A stretch of DNA of 28,853 nt from an uncultured Propionibacteriaceae bacterium (GTDB taxonomy: Bacteria; Actinomycetota; Actinomycetes; Propionibacteriales; Propionibacteriaceae). The DNA is taken from positions 1 to 28,853 of the forward strand of contig CAKZHP010000010.1 in assembly GCA_936924635.1 (NCBI GenBank). Direction: 5' to 3'. A program made the position numbers and the translations under genes. Positions 16,182 to 24,158 of this stretch are shown piece by piece (within the stretch, counting starts at the first letter, position 1; each line of letters opens with the position of its first letter). The notes under the pieces are model-generated. The model made no database searches. It was not told where the DNA came from and saw only the letters and a program-made list of their open reading frames with translations.

Positions 16182-16625
16182 TCAGGTCGACGGACGCCGC
16201 CCGGCGACGTGCCGACGCTCGCCGAGATGCTCGATCCTCTCCGGGTCGCTGGGGTCCCCGGCCGGGGTGGCTGCGGCGCTCAGGAACATCAGCAGACTGG
16301 CGGGCAGGTAGGCGAGACCGACGGAGGCGGCTCCCAGCAGGATGAGGGGCAGCAGGACGATCGCGGCTCCCCAGCGCACGGAGCGGCGAGGCATGACGGC
16401 GACACCTGCGACTGCCACGGGCAGGAGCAGCCAGAGCCAGGCGAATGTGACGTTGCTCTCGGAGAGGACGGTGGGCGCCCAGTACAGGGAGGCAGCCCCG
16501 GTCAGGAGAAGAGCGGCGACCGACAGCCCGTTCGCCGGGACGGGCGTCCCACGCCCTCGGAGCAGCAGCCAACGGCCCACGATGACGGTGGCGACGAGGC
16601 CCACGACGACGGCGGCGGCCAGCAT
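16182..16625 (-). CDS. Small integral membrane protein, unknown function
   Basis: 147 aa with about four predicted membrane segments: MLAAAVVVGLVATVIVGRWL, VAALLLTGAASLYW, WLWLLLPVAVAGVAV and IVLLPLILLGAASVGLAYL. A hydrophilic tail follows (ERIEHLGERRHVAGRRPST). No family is recognised. I chose the ATG at 16625 because AAAGGA lies 6 nt before it and a TACGCT -10 box lies further up; a GTG at 16643 is the alternative. It lies between the MBL and HTH genes on the same strand. Confidence 0.65.
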   Translation of the reverse strand: MLAAAVVVGLVATVIVGRWLLLRGRGTPVPANGLSVAALLLTGAASLYWAPTVLSESNVTFAWLWLLLPVAVAGVAVMPRRSVRWGAAIVLLPLILLGAASVGLAYLPASLLMFLSAAATPAGDPSDPERIEHLGERRHVAGRRPST

Positions 16626-16647
16626 TGGACGTCCTTTCGACACCGAC

Positions 16648-16653
16648 AGCGTA
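16648..16653 (-). promoter_or_regulatory. Candidate -10 element of the small membrane protein gene
   Basis: TACGCT on the minus strand would start transcription near 16641, leaving a leader of about 16 nt that carries AAAGGA. Confidence 0.35.
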
Positions 16654-16741
16654 CGCCCCGGGTGCTGGTCGCAGGCTGCAGGGGGTCACCGGCAGCAGCC
16701 CCACGACAGGGCCGGCCAGCGCCGATGCCAGCTGCACCCGG

Positions 16742-17593
16742 CTAGGCGGCGGACTGCCACCACGCACATCCGGCTGACGGGACGAACCCCGTCGGCTTGC
16801 CTGCGTCCTGAGGTCGGTGACGGCGAGGCTCCCACTCACGGGGACGCGGCAGTGCCGTGGTGCGGAGAGGAGGGCCGTCCATCCGCAGCCGTGACCGCAG
16901 CCACGCCGGCGGAAGATCACCCGGCTGTGCCCCGTGCCACCGTCTCCAGGGGAGGGGCCCGCCAGGCCGGGAGGCATACCTACCGAGCCCGGCCTGACAC
17001 ATCGCCACTGTCAGGGGACCGACCCACGTGGTGAAGGTCAGGTGCTCGGCCTGCTCCTCGGAGCTGAGCCGCGCCCACCAGACCTCTGGCCGGGTGAGAT
17101 GGCGGGACGGCCGCCTGCGAAGGCCGCTGGCGTGCAGGTAGTCCCGGGTCCCGCGACGGTGATACCCGACGACGCGACCAGGCAGCGCATCCCGGCGGCG
17201 CAGGGCCGGCACCCAGTGCGGGTGGAGGTCGAGGTGCGGAGGGAACCGGCGCCCTGCCTTGTCGTGGACCGTGTCGGTGTCTTCGGCCGGCAGCTCCTCG
17301 CCGGTCTCCGCGTCCACCACGGCCAGCCGGAGCCCTGCAAGCCCGAGCACACGCAGGAGGAGATCGAGCTCCATCCCACCGTCGGCGAGCTCGGCGCGGG
17401 CCACCGTGGAGTGTGCCACGCGGAGGGACACTGCGAGCTCACGCTGGGAGACATCGAGGCGTCGACGGACCGCTCGAAGGATCGCGGGCCGGTGAAGCAC
17501 CTCACTCGCCTCGAGCGCAGGTGCTCCGTGGGGCAGGCGCACATCACCGCGCACCGGGCGAACGGGCGAAGGATCAGCTGTCTGGGTCGTCAT
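16742..17593 (-). CDS. XRE-type helix-turn-helix protein with unrecognised C-terminal region
   Basis: 283 aa. Residues about 36-90 form an XRE/Cro-like domain: AILRAVRRRLDVSQRELAV, then LRVAHSTVARAEL, then the helix LDLLLRVLGLAGLRL. The C-terminal 180 residues are rich in Arg, His, Trp and Pro (HPHWVPALRRRD, RRGTRDYLHA) and match nothing I know. No nuclease or toxin motif is visible. The ATG at 17593 has no clear ribosome-binding site. Upstream lie three 21-bp repeats, a possible site for its own binding. None of the CGTACG words common in the window occurs inside the gene, which weakly suggests it is a newcomer. Confidence 0.7.
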   Translation of the reverse strand: MTTQTADPSPVRPVRGDVRLPHGAPALEASEVLHRPAILRAVRRRLDVSQRELAVSLRVAHSTVARAELADGGMELDLLLRVLGLAGLRLAVVDAETGEELPAEDTDTVHDKAGRRFPPHLDLHPHWVPALRRRDALPGRVVGYHRRGTRDYLHASGLRRRPSRHLTRPEVWWARLSSEEQAEHLTFTTWVGPLTVAMCQAGLGRYASRPGGPLPWRRWHGAQPGDLPPAWLRSRLRMDGPPLRTTALPRPREWEPRRHRPQDAGKPTGFVPSAGCAWWQSAA

Positions 17594-17634
17594 GGAGACA
17601 GACTGAGCACGAGCTCTGACACTTTCTGGCCGCT

Positions 17635-17697
17635 GACCGAGGGCGGGTGTTGTCCGTCCCGACCGAGGTGTTGTCCATCCCGGGCCGGGTGTTGTCC
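17635..17697 (-). repeat. Three tandem 21-bp repeats upstream of the XRE-type gene
   Basis: GGTGTTGTCC occurs at 17646-17655, 17667-17676 and 17688-17697, exactly 21 bp apart. On the minus strand each unit begins GGACAACACC and continues with a similar CGG-rich 11-mer; the unit nearest the gene is the most diverged. Two helical turns of spacing would put three identical sites on the same DNA face. Confidence 0.75.
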
Positions 17698-17749
17698 GAC
17701 GCAGTCATTCACCTGGGGACGTGGCTGCAGGACCAGGCCGGTCGGGACT

Positions 17750-17788
17750 CCTCCGCCTCTGCTCGACGTGGTCGAGCAGAGGCGGAGG
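17750..17788. repeat. Dispersed palindrome, copy B (18-bp perfect stem)
   Basis: Same core as copies A and C, with GTG loop at 17768-17770. It lies between divergent genes (XRE-type and exonuclease III), so here it cannot simply be a terminator of a flanking gene. Confidence 0.92.
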
Positions 17789-17856
17789 GGGCTGATCAAT
17801 CCGTCAAGAGGTGCGGTGGTCGCATGACTCCCCCCGGAGCCGCCGTCCCGGCCCGG

Positions 17857-17862
17857 TAGCCT
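17857..17862 (+). promoter_or_regulatory. Candidate leaderless -10 element of the exonuclease III gene
   Basis: TAGCCT, then 7 nt (CCGTCGC), then the GTG at 17870. Confidence 0.5.
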
Positions 17863-17869
17863 CCGTCGC

Positions 17870-18760
17870 GTGCGCATCGCGACCTGGAACGTGAACTCCG
17901 TCCGCCCGAGGATCCCCCGGCTGCTGCCGTGGCTGGAGCAGCGGCGGCCAGACGTGGTGTGCCTCCAGGAGACGAAGGTGTCCGACGCGGGGTTCGACGA
18001 GGCACTCGGTGCCGACCTGGAGCGGCTCGGCTACGCGTACGCCCACCATGGTCTGGGCCAGTGGAACGGCGTCGCGCTCCTGTCCCGCGTCGGTCTGGAC
18101 GACCCCGTCAAGGGTCTGCCGGACGAGCCCGGCTACCCCGACCCTGAGGCGCGCGCCGTCACGGCGACCTGCGGCGGGCTGCGGGTCACGAGCGTGTACG
18201 TCCCGAACGGGCGAGAGCCCGGATCGGACCACTACGCGTACAAGCTGCGATGGCTCGCCGCACTCGCCGGCCAGGTGCGCAGCACCTCGCTCGACCAGCT
18301 GGTCTGTGGCGACATCAACGTCGCCCCCACTGACCTGGACGTCTTCGACCCCTCGGCCTTCGCGGGGCACACTCATGTCACGCCCGCCGAACGTGAGGCC
18401 GTCGCCGCCCTCGGGCTGATCGACGTGGTGCGGGAGCGCTGGAAGGACACCCCGCGGGTGTTCAGCTACTGGGACTACCGCGCCGGGATGTTCCACAAGG
18501 ATCTCGGCATGCGCATCGACCTCGTGCTGGCCTCACAGGGAGCGGCGGGTCGCGTCTGTGCAGCCTGGACCGACCGTGCGGCCCGCAAGGGCACCGGGAC
18601 CTCAGACCATGCCCCGGTGATCGTGGACCTCGACGAGGCCCCCGACGGTGACGTCGGCCCCGTGGTGCCGCCCGCGTCCGCCCCGGCCCACCTCCCGGGG
18701 AGCAAGGCACTGCCACAGGAGAAGGACGTGCGGCGTCGCGCCGGCCGCGAGCGCTCCTGA
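17870..18760 (+). CDS. xth: Exodeoxyribonuclease III (AP endonuclease, XthA type)
   Basis: 296 aa. It removes 3' blocks and cuts at abasic sites in base excision repair. The complete exonuclease III active site is visible: N7 (TWNVNSVR), E34 (CLQETKV), Y110 (VYVPNG), D148 and N150 (GDINVAP), D217 (RIDLVLAS) and D246-H247 (TSDHAPV). The C-terminal 40 residues are a polar, Pro/Ala-rich extension beyond the usual fold. The GTG start at 17870 has no ribosome-binding site and lies 7 nt after TAGCCT, so the message is probably leaderless. The gene is bracketed by palindrome copies B and C and is convergent with the SDR gene. Confidence 0.93.
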   Translation: MRIATWNVNSVRPRIPRLLPWLEQRRPDVVCLQETKVSDAGFDEALGADLERLGYAYAHHGLGQWNGVALLSRVGLDDPVKGLPDEPGYPDPEARAVTATCGGLRVTSVYVPNGREPGSDHYAYKLRWLAALAGQVRSTSLDQLVCGDINVAPTDLDVFDPSAFAGHTHVTPAEREAVAALGLIDVVRERWKDTPRVFSYWDYRAGMFHKDLGMRIDLVLASQGAAGRVCAAWTDRAARKGTGTSDHAPVIVDLDEAPDGDVGPVVPPASAPAHLPGSKALPQEKDVRRRAGRERS

Positions 18761-18776
18761 AGGCACCCAGAGACCA

Positions 18777-18815
18777 CATCCGCCTCTGCTCGACGTGGTC
18801 GAGCAGAGGCGGATG
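18777..18815. repeat. Dispersed palindrome, copy C (18-bp perfect stem, compensatory change)
   Basis: Same core and GTG loop (18795-18797) as copies A and B, but the C:G pair 17751/17787 of copy B is A:T here (18778/18814), keeping the stem paired. It lies between convergent exonuclease III and SDR genes. Confidence 0.92.
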
Positions 18816-18865
18816 GGCTTGCCGTCGTCGTGCCGGGCCAGCGATGGGTCGCCCGGGAGCGAGAC

Positions 18866-19774
18866 CTACGGCGAGTCGACCCCGCCGTTGACGTTGAGGG
18901 TCTCGCCGATCACGTACGAGCTCTCGGGGGAGGTCAGGAAGACGTACGCCGGCGCGAGCTCGACCGGCTGTCCCGCGCGACCGATGGGCTGGTCCTTACC
19001 GAACTTGGGCAGCTTCTCCTTCGGCTGGCCCTCGACCACCTGCAGCGGCGTCCAGATCGGGCCCGGGGCCACGAGATTCACACGGATACCCTTCGGCGCG
19101 AGCTGCTTGGCCAGGCCCTTGCCGAAGGTGTTGATGGCGCCCTTGGTCATGGCGTAGTCGAGCAGCGCCTCACCGGGGCTGTACGCCTGCACGGACGTGG
19201 TCATCACGATCGTCGACCCGGGCTGCAGGTGCTGCACCGCGGCGCGGGACATCCAGAACATCGCGTACACGTTCGTCTTCATCGTCTGGTCGAACTGCTC
19301 GTCGGTGATGTCCTCGATCGAGTCGACCGAGACCTGCTTGCCCGCATTGATGACGAGCGCGTCCAGACCACCCAGACCGTCGACGGCCTTCGTGATGACC
19401 TCCTCGGAGCCCGCGCGGTCGGTGATGTCGAGCGGGATGCGCACGCAGGTGCGGCCTTCCGCCTCGATGAGCTGCGCCACGAACGCCGCGTCCTCCTCCT
19501 CGGCGGGGAGGTAGTTGATCGCCACGTCCGCGCCCTCGCGCGCGAACGCGATGGCCACGGCCGACCCGATGCCGCTGTCGCCGCCCGTGATGAGCGCCTT
19601 GCGGCCCTGGAGGCGGCCGGTGCCGCGGTACGTCTCCTGGCCGCGGTCGGTCTGGGGCTCCAGGTCGGCGTCGAGGCCGGGCATGTCCTGGTCCTGCTTG
19701 GGCGGGGTGATGTCGGGGTGCCGCGTCACCGGGTTGTCGAAGGTCAGCTGGTCAGTCTTGCTCTCAGATGCCAT
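18866..19774 (-). CDS. SDR-family oxidoreductase of the general-stress (YdaD/YghA-like) group
   Basis: 302 aa. An N-terminal extension of about 55 residues with PPKQDQDMPG is typical of this SDR branch. The Rossmann motif TGGDSGIG is at 63-70, NAG at 143-145, and the catalytic set is S194, Y207 and K211 (DYAMTK). It should be an NAD(P)-dependent oxidoreductase; the substrate is unknown, and relatives are linked to stress rather than a fixed pathway. The ATG at 19774 is preceded by GGGGTGGAGG, though the spacing of the last GGAGG is tight. It lies downstream of threonine aldolase on the same strand and ends facing palindrome copy C. Confidence 0.9.
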   Translation of the reverse strand: MASESKTDQLTFDNPVTRHPDITPPKQDQDMPGLDADLEPQTDRGQETYRGTGRLQGRKALITGGDSGIGSAVAIAFAREGADVAINYLPAEEEDAAFVAQLIEAEGRTCVRIPLDITDRAGSEEVITKAVDGLGGLDALVINAGKQVSVDSIEDITDEQFDQTMKTNVYAMFWMSRAAVQHLQPGSTIVMTTSVQAYSPGEALLDYAMTKGAINTFGKGLAKQLAPKGIRVNLVAPGPIWTPLQVVEGQPKEKLPKFGKDQPIGRAGQPVELAPAYVFLTSPESSYVIGETLNVNGGVDSP

Positions 19775-19853
19775 GCCTCCACCCCAGCACACGGCCACGC
19801 GCCCGTACATCCGTCGCGCCCCCCGCCTCACCCGTTCAGACGCACCCGTACGC

Positions 19854-20879
19854 TCACGCCGACGCGAGCACCCCGCCCAGCGCAGCGCCGGCCTCCACGC
19901 AGTCGTCACGGCTCACGTCCAGGTGCGTCACCGCCCGCACCGTACGCGGCCCGACCACCGACACCAGCACGCCCGCGTCCCGAGCTGCGGCCGCGACCTG
20001 GGTGGACGGCCGTTCCCCCGTGCCGATGACCACGATGTTCGTCTCCACGGGCCCGAGCACCGCCCCCGGCGCCCGCTCCTCGAGCGTCAGAGCGAACGCC
20101 GCCGCCGCCTCGTGGTCGTCAGCCAGACGATCGACGTGGTGCTCCAGCGCGTACATCCCGGCCGCCGCCAGCATCCCTGCCTGGCGCCACCCGCCACCGA
20201 GACGCTTGCGCTGCACCCGGGCCCGGGCGATCCGCTCCGCCGACGCCGCGAGCACGGTGCCCACCGGCGCACCGAGCCCCTTGGACAAGCAGAGCGTGAC
20301 GGTGTCGAACAGCCGCCCGTACTCCCCCATCGCGACACCTGTCGCCACCTGCGCGTTCCCCAGCCGGGCCCCGTCGAGGTGCAGTGCCACACCCACCTCT
20401 CGGCATCCCGCCGCCACCGCCGCCACCGCATCCAGCGGCTGCACGGTCCCGCCGCCGAAGTTGTGCGTGTTCTCGAGCGCCATCACACCGGTCTCCACGA
20501 TGTACGGCCTGGTGCCGATCGAGAGCATCCCCAGCACGTCACCCGGGTCGACCACGCCACGGGGCGACGAGAAGCTCCGCGTGGTGACCCCGTGCAGCGA
20601 CGCGTGCGCACCCATCTCGGCCCGCACCACGTGCGCCTGCGCGTCGCAGAGCACCTCCGTGCCCGGCTCGGCCAGCAACCACACACCGAGCAGGTTCGCC
20701 ATCGACCCGGTCGGGCAGAACAGCGCCGCCTCGTGACCGAGCAGCCCGGCCGCGTACGCCTCCAGCGCGGTGACGGTCGGGTCTTCCCCGTACACGTCGT
20801 CCCCCACCTCGGCGGCGAGCATCGCCTGCCGCATTGCCAGCGTGGGCCGCGTGAGGGTGTCGCTGCGGAGATCGATCAC
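19854..20879 (-). CDS. ltaE: Low-specificity threonine aldolase (beta-eliminating lyase family)
   Basis: 341 aa, the normal length. A PLP enzyme cleaving threonine or allo-threonine to glycine and acetaldehyde. MIDLRSDTLTRPT and GDDVYGEDPT at the N-terminus are family hallmarks. PLP contacts include the HLDGAR motif (D169) and the Schiff-base lysine K200 in LCLSKGLGAPVG. The GTG start at 20879 has GAGGGG about 8 nt upstream, overlapping the end of aroG. The 12-bp gap after aroG points to one transcript. Glycine production may link to one-carbon metabolism; this is inference. Confidence 0.93.
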   Translation of the reverse strand: MIDLRSDTLTRPTLAMRQAMLAAEVGDDVYGEDPTVTALEAYAAGLLGHEAALFCPTGSMANLLGVWLLAEPGTEVLCDAQAHVVRAEMGAHASLHGVTTRSFSSPRGVVDPGDVLGMLSIGTRPYIVETGVMALENTHNFGGGTVQPLDAVAAVAAGCREVGVALHLDGARLGNAQVATGVAMGEYGRLFDTVTLCLSKGLGAPVGTVLAASAERIARARVQRKRLGGGWRQAGMLAAAGMYALEHHVDRLADDHEAAAAFALTLEERAPGAVLGPVETNIVVIGTGERPSTQVAAAARDAGVLVSVVGPRTVRAVTHLDVSRDDCVEAGAALGGVLASA

Positions 20880-20891
20880 GCCGGAAGCCCC

Positions 20892-22277
20892 TCAGAAGTC
20901 CATGGGGGACCAGTCCTGGACCGCGTTCTTGCGGTTCCGGGCGTTGGTGCTCAGCCGGTCGGCGACGAAGAACGCCAGCTCCAGCGACTGCCGGCGGTTG
21001 AGGCGGGGGTCGCACACGGTCTCGTACCGGTCGGCGAGCTGCGCCTCCGACACGTCGACGCTGCCGCCGACGCACTCGGTGACGTCGTCGCCGGTGAGCT
21101 CGAAGTGCACGCCGCCCGGCCACGTGCCCAGCGCCTCGTGCACGTCGAAGAACCCGTCCAGCTCGGAGACCACGTCGTCGAAGGAGCGGGTCTTGTAGCC
21201 CGTCGACGACGAGTACGTGTTGCCGTGCATCGGGTCGCACACCCAGGCCACCTTGCGGCCGGTCGCCTCGACCGCCTCGACGATGGGCGGCAGCAGGTCG
21301 CGCACCTTGTCCTTGCCCATGCGCGTGATGAACGTGAGCCGGCCCGGCTGCTGCTCAGGGTCGAGCCGCTCCGCCAGCGCCACCGCATCGGCGGGCGAGG
21401 TGGAGGGGCCGAGCTTGCAGCCGACCGGGTTGCGCATCGCGCTCATCAGCGCCACGTGGGCGCCGTCGAGCTGGCGGGTCCGCTCGCCGATCCAGATGAA
21501 GTGACCGCCGACGTCGTACGGATTGCCCGTGCGGGAGTCGATCCGCGTCATGGCGTGCTCGTAGTCGAGCAGCAGCGCCTCGTGGCTGGCGTAGAAGTCG
21601 ACCGTACGGAAGGCCTCGTCGTCCACCCCGCACGCCACCATGAACGCCAGCGCACGGTCGATCTCGGCGGTGAGCTTCTCGTACTGCTCCGAGACCTTGA
21701 GGTTGCGCACGAAGTCCGCGTTCCAGGAGTGCATGCTGCGCAGGTCGGCGAAGCCGCCCTTGACGAAGGCCCGCACCAGGTTGAGCGTCGCCGCCGACGC
21801 GTTGTAGACACCCAGCAGGCGACCCGGGTCGTGCTCACGGGCCTCGGCGGTGAACTCGTACCCGTTGACGGCGTCGCCCCGGTACGCCGGCAGCGTCACC
21901 CCGTCGCGGACCTCGTCGTTGGAGGAGCGCGGCTTGGCGAACTGCCCCGCGATGCGCCCGATCTTCACCACCGGCACCTGGGCCGCGTACGTCATCACGA
22001 CCGCCATGCTCAGCAGCACCCGGAGCCGGCCTCTGATGGAGGCGGCGTTCACGCCGTCGAAGGTCTCGGCGCAGTCGCCGCCCTGGAGGATGAACGCGTT
22101 GCCGGCCGCGACGTCGGCGATCCGGGACCGCAGGTCGTCGCACTCGCCGGCGAACACCAGCGGCGGCAGCTTGCGCAGCGACGACACCACCGCCGCCAGG
22201 CGCGCCTGGTCCCGATACGTCGGCTGCTGCGCCGGTCCGAGGGCGTGCAGGGCGTCGAGCGCGGGGATGTCGGTCAC
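20892..22277 (-). CDS. aroG: Class II 3-deoxy-7-phosphoheptulonate synthase
   Basis: 461 aa from the GTG at 22277. It condenses phosphoenolpyruvate and erythrose 4-phosphate, the first step of the shikimate pathway. Class II signatures are FILQGGDCAETFDG near 62-75 (metal-binding C69), VKIGRIAGQFAKPRS near 104-118, RNPVGCKLGPS near 282-292, and a C-terminal CDPRLN. An in-frame TTG at 22286 would give three more residues, but that codon overlaps the TAGCCT box by one base, so the GTG is better supported. The gene sits between macR and ltaE; the same gene occurs near pknL in mycobacteria (Rv2178c). Confidence 0.95.
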   Translation of the reverse strand: MTDIPALDALHALGPAQQPTYRDQARLAAVVSSLRKLPPLVFAGECDDLRSRIADVAAGNAFILQGGDCAETFDGVNAASIRGRLRVLLSMAVVMTYAAQVPVVKIGRIAGQFAKPRSSNDEVRDGVTLPAYRGDAVNGYEFTAEAREHDPGRLLGVYNASAATLNLVRAFVKGGFADLRSMHSWNADFVRNLKVSEQYEKLTAEIDRALAFMVACGVDDEAFRTVDFYASHEALLLDYEHAMTRIDSRTGNPYDVGGHFIWIGERTRQLDGAHVALMSAMRNPVGCKLGPSTSPADAVALAERLDPEQQPGRLTFITRMGKDKVRDLLPPIVEAVEATGRKVAWVCDPMHGNTYSSSTGYKTRSFDDVVSELDGFFDVHEALGTWPGGVHFELTGDDVTECVGGSVDVSEAQLADRYETVCDPRLNRRQSLELAFFVADRLSTNARNRKNAVQDWSPMDF

Positions 22278-22285
22278 GGCGAGCA

Positions 22286-22291
22286 AGGCTA
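22286..22291 (-). promoter_or_regulatory. Candidate leaderless -10 element of aroG
   Basis: TAGCCT on the minus strand lies 8 nt before the GTG at 22277, slightly wider than the other leaderless spacings here. It decides against the TTG start at 22286. Confidence 0.4.
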
Positions 22292-22315
22292 CCGTCCCCC
22301 GCCCCCGTCCCCCGA

Positions 22316-22993
22316 TCAGGGTTCCGGGTCCTGGAACCCGCGCTCGATGGCGTACAGGGTGAGCTCGACCCGGTTGTGCAGCTGCAGCTTGCGCAGCACG
22401 TTCTGCACGTGGTTCTGCACGGTGCGGTGCGACACGAAGAGCTCGTCGGCGATCTCCCTGTACGCCATCCCCTTCGCGACCCGACGCAGCACCTCGGTCT
22501 CGCGGCTGGTGAGCTCGGGGCCGGTGTCGTCGAAGCGCTGCGCGTCGGTCACCATGCGGCGGAACTCGCCCAGCACGAGCCCCGCGAGGCCGGGGGTGAA
22601 CACCGCGTCGCCGTCGGCCGTACGCCGCACGCCTTCTCGCAGCTCGTCCGGTGACGCCGACTTCACGAGGTAGCCCTTGGCCCCCGCCTTGACGGCGCGC
22701 AGCACGTCCTCCCGCTCGCCGGACGCGGAGATCACCAGCACGTGCATCTCCGGGAACTCCTTGAGCAGGATCTCGGTGCAGGTGGCGCCGTCGGGCTCGG
22801 GGATCTGGAGGTCCATCACGAGCACGTCAGGGCGGGTCGCGCGGGCCCGGCGCAACGCCTCGCTGCCGGTGGCGGCGGTCGCGACGATCTCGAACCCGTC
22901 CTCGGCGAGGTCGCCGCTGAGCGCCTCGATCCACATGGGGTGGTCGTCGACGAGCATCACCCGTCGGCCCGCCCCCTGACTGCCCTCTCTCAT
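22316..22993 (-). CDS. macR: NarL/LuxR-type response regulator, MacR-like
   Basis: 225 aa. Receiver domain about 11-125 with acidic pair D16-D17, phospho-acceptor D61 (LVMDLQIP) and K111. LuxR-type HTH about 158-217 (LTSRETEVLRRVAKGMAYREIADELFV, SHRTVQNHVQNVL). The kinase gene ends 10 bp upstream, and GAGGA lies before the ATG at 22993. The pairing with a five-helix kinase next to plsC matches Streptomyces MacRS, an envelope/morphology system. I recall a MacR operator of the form TGAGTAC-n2-GTACTCA but saw no copy in this window. Confidence 0.9.
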   Translation of the reverse strand: MREGSQGAGRRVMLVDDHPMWIEALSGDLAEDGFEIVATAATGSEALRRARATRPDVLVMDLQIPEPDGATCTEILLKEFPEMHVLVISASGEREDVLRAVKAGAKGYLVKSASPDELREGVRRTADGDAVFTPGLAGLVLGEFRRMVTDAQRFDDTGPELTSRETEVLRRVAKGMAYREIADELFVSHRTVQNHVQNVLRKLQLHNRVELTLYAIERGFQDPEP

Positions 22994-23003
22994 CAGCGTC
23001 CTC

Positions 23004-24158
23004 TCACTCCACCGGGATCCTGAGCTCCCATTCAACCCCGCGACCGGGTTCTGCGCGCACCAGTGCCTGGCCGCCCAGGTCGCGCATCCGCCCGCGGATC
23101 GAGTCCTTGACCCCGACGTGGCCCTCCACCCCGGCGGCCGTCAACCTCTCGCCCGTGGTGCCCACGCCGTTGTCGCGGATCGACACGATCAGTTCACGCC
23201 CCTCCTGCTCCAGCAGCACCCAGGCCTGCGCCGCGGGCCCGGCGTGCTTGGTCACGTTCGTGAGGATCTCGCTCACCACCCCGTCTAGCTCTTGAGCGAG
23301 GTCCTCGCTGACCACGAGCTGGTCGGCCATGGTGGAGACGGTCACGGTGCTGGAGGCATGCCGGTCGAGGACCGCGATCAGGTCGCGCCTGGACTGGTCG
23401 CCGTCAAGATCCACGTCGCGGTCCGACAGCAGCGCCCGCAACCGGCTCTCCTGCTCACGCGCGACCCGCGCCAGTCTCTCCCCGCGCGGGCCGAGACCTG
23501 GACCCTCCCGCTCCATCAGCGCCAGCACCTGAAGGACCCCGTCGTGCACGATGCGGTTGAGTCGTTCCCGCTCCGCCAGCGCCGCGGTGGCGGCGAAGGC
23601 CCGGTCCCGCTCGCTCATGGAGGCGATCAGGAACTCCACGAGCAGCCCGAAACCCAGGCTGATCAGGCCGTACAGGACCACAGCGCTCCACGCGTTCGGG
23701 TCGAGCGAGGGGTGCGACGCGACCTTGACGGCCCCCAGCAGGAGACCCGCGGCGGTGCCGAGCCAGACGTTGTGGCCGATGGCCAGCACCAGCGGCGCCC
23801 CGACAGCCCAGTAGCCGGTGACGGAGAGGTAGTCCGGCACGTACGCCGGGCCCAGCACCCACGCCGAGGCGCCCACGAACATGACCGACACCAGGAGGTC
23901 GACGACCGCGAACCGGAGCGTACGGCCGGTGGGCCGTGCGTACGCGTACGAGGCCAGCGCGGTCTCGGCGGCCATCACCAGCATCATCGCGACCAGGGTG
24001 CCCTTGTGGGCGACCTGGTCGTAACGCAGCAGGTTGACGACCAGGGCGTGCACGAGGAGCGCGACGCGCATCCAGACCAGGATGTTGAACAGCGGCATCA
24101 GCAGCACCTGCGACGCCGGGCTGTGGCGGTGCCGGGCCGCCACCAGCAGCGACGGCAT
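23004..24158 (-). CDS. macS: Membrane sensor histidine kinase, MacS-like
   Basis: 384 aa. About five membrane helices between residues 25 and 180 (for example VALLVHALVVNLL, GTLVAMMLVMAAETAL, FAVVDLLVSVMFVGASAWVL, AVVLYGLISLGFGLLVEFL), with no large outside domain. The HisKA_3 box ERLNRIVHDGVLQVL carries H205. HATPase motifs follow: N301 in EILTNVTKHA, DNGVGT at 329-334 and GHVGVKDSIRGR at 347-357. The gene starts with TGATG overlapping the plsC stop, so kinase and acyltransferase are translationally coupled. It presumably phosphorylates the MacR-like regulator encoded next, in response to a membrane signal. Confidence 0.9.
   Translation of the reverse strand: MPSLLVAARHRHSPASQVLLMPLFNILVWMRVALLVHALVVNLLRYDQVAHKGTLVAMMLVMAAETALASYAYARPTGRTLRFAVVDLLVSVMFVGASAWVLGPAYVPDYLSVTGYWAVGAPLVLAIGHNVWLGTAAGLLLGAVKVASHPSLDPNAWSAVVLYGLISLGFGLLVEFLIASMSERDRAFAATAALAERERLNRIVHDGVLQVLALMEREGPGLGPRGERLARVAREQESRLRALLSDRDVDLDGDQSRRDLIAVLDRHASSTVTVSTMADQLVVSEDLAQELDGVVSEILTNVTKHAGPAAQAWVLLEQEGRELIVSIRDNGVGTTGERLTAAGVEGHVGVKDSIRGRMRDLGGQALVRAEPGRGVEWELRIPVE

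Noticed and set aside
17635..17869. An insertion-sequence remnant around the 21-bp repeats
   Set aside because: No transposase fragment, terminal inverted repeat pair or target duplication could be found; the palindrome belongs to a different family.
19515..22673. A 1052-codon open frame on the plus strand
   Set aside because: It is antisense to ltaE, aroG and macR, which have full family motifs. Its product is Arg/His/Pro-rich, as expected for the shadow of high-GC genes.
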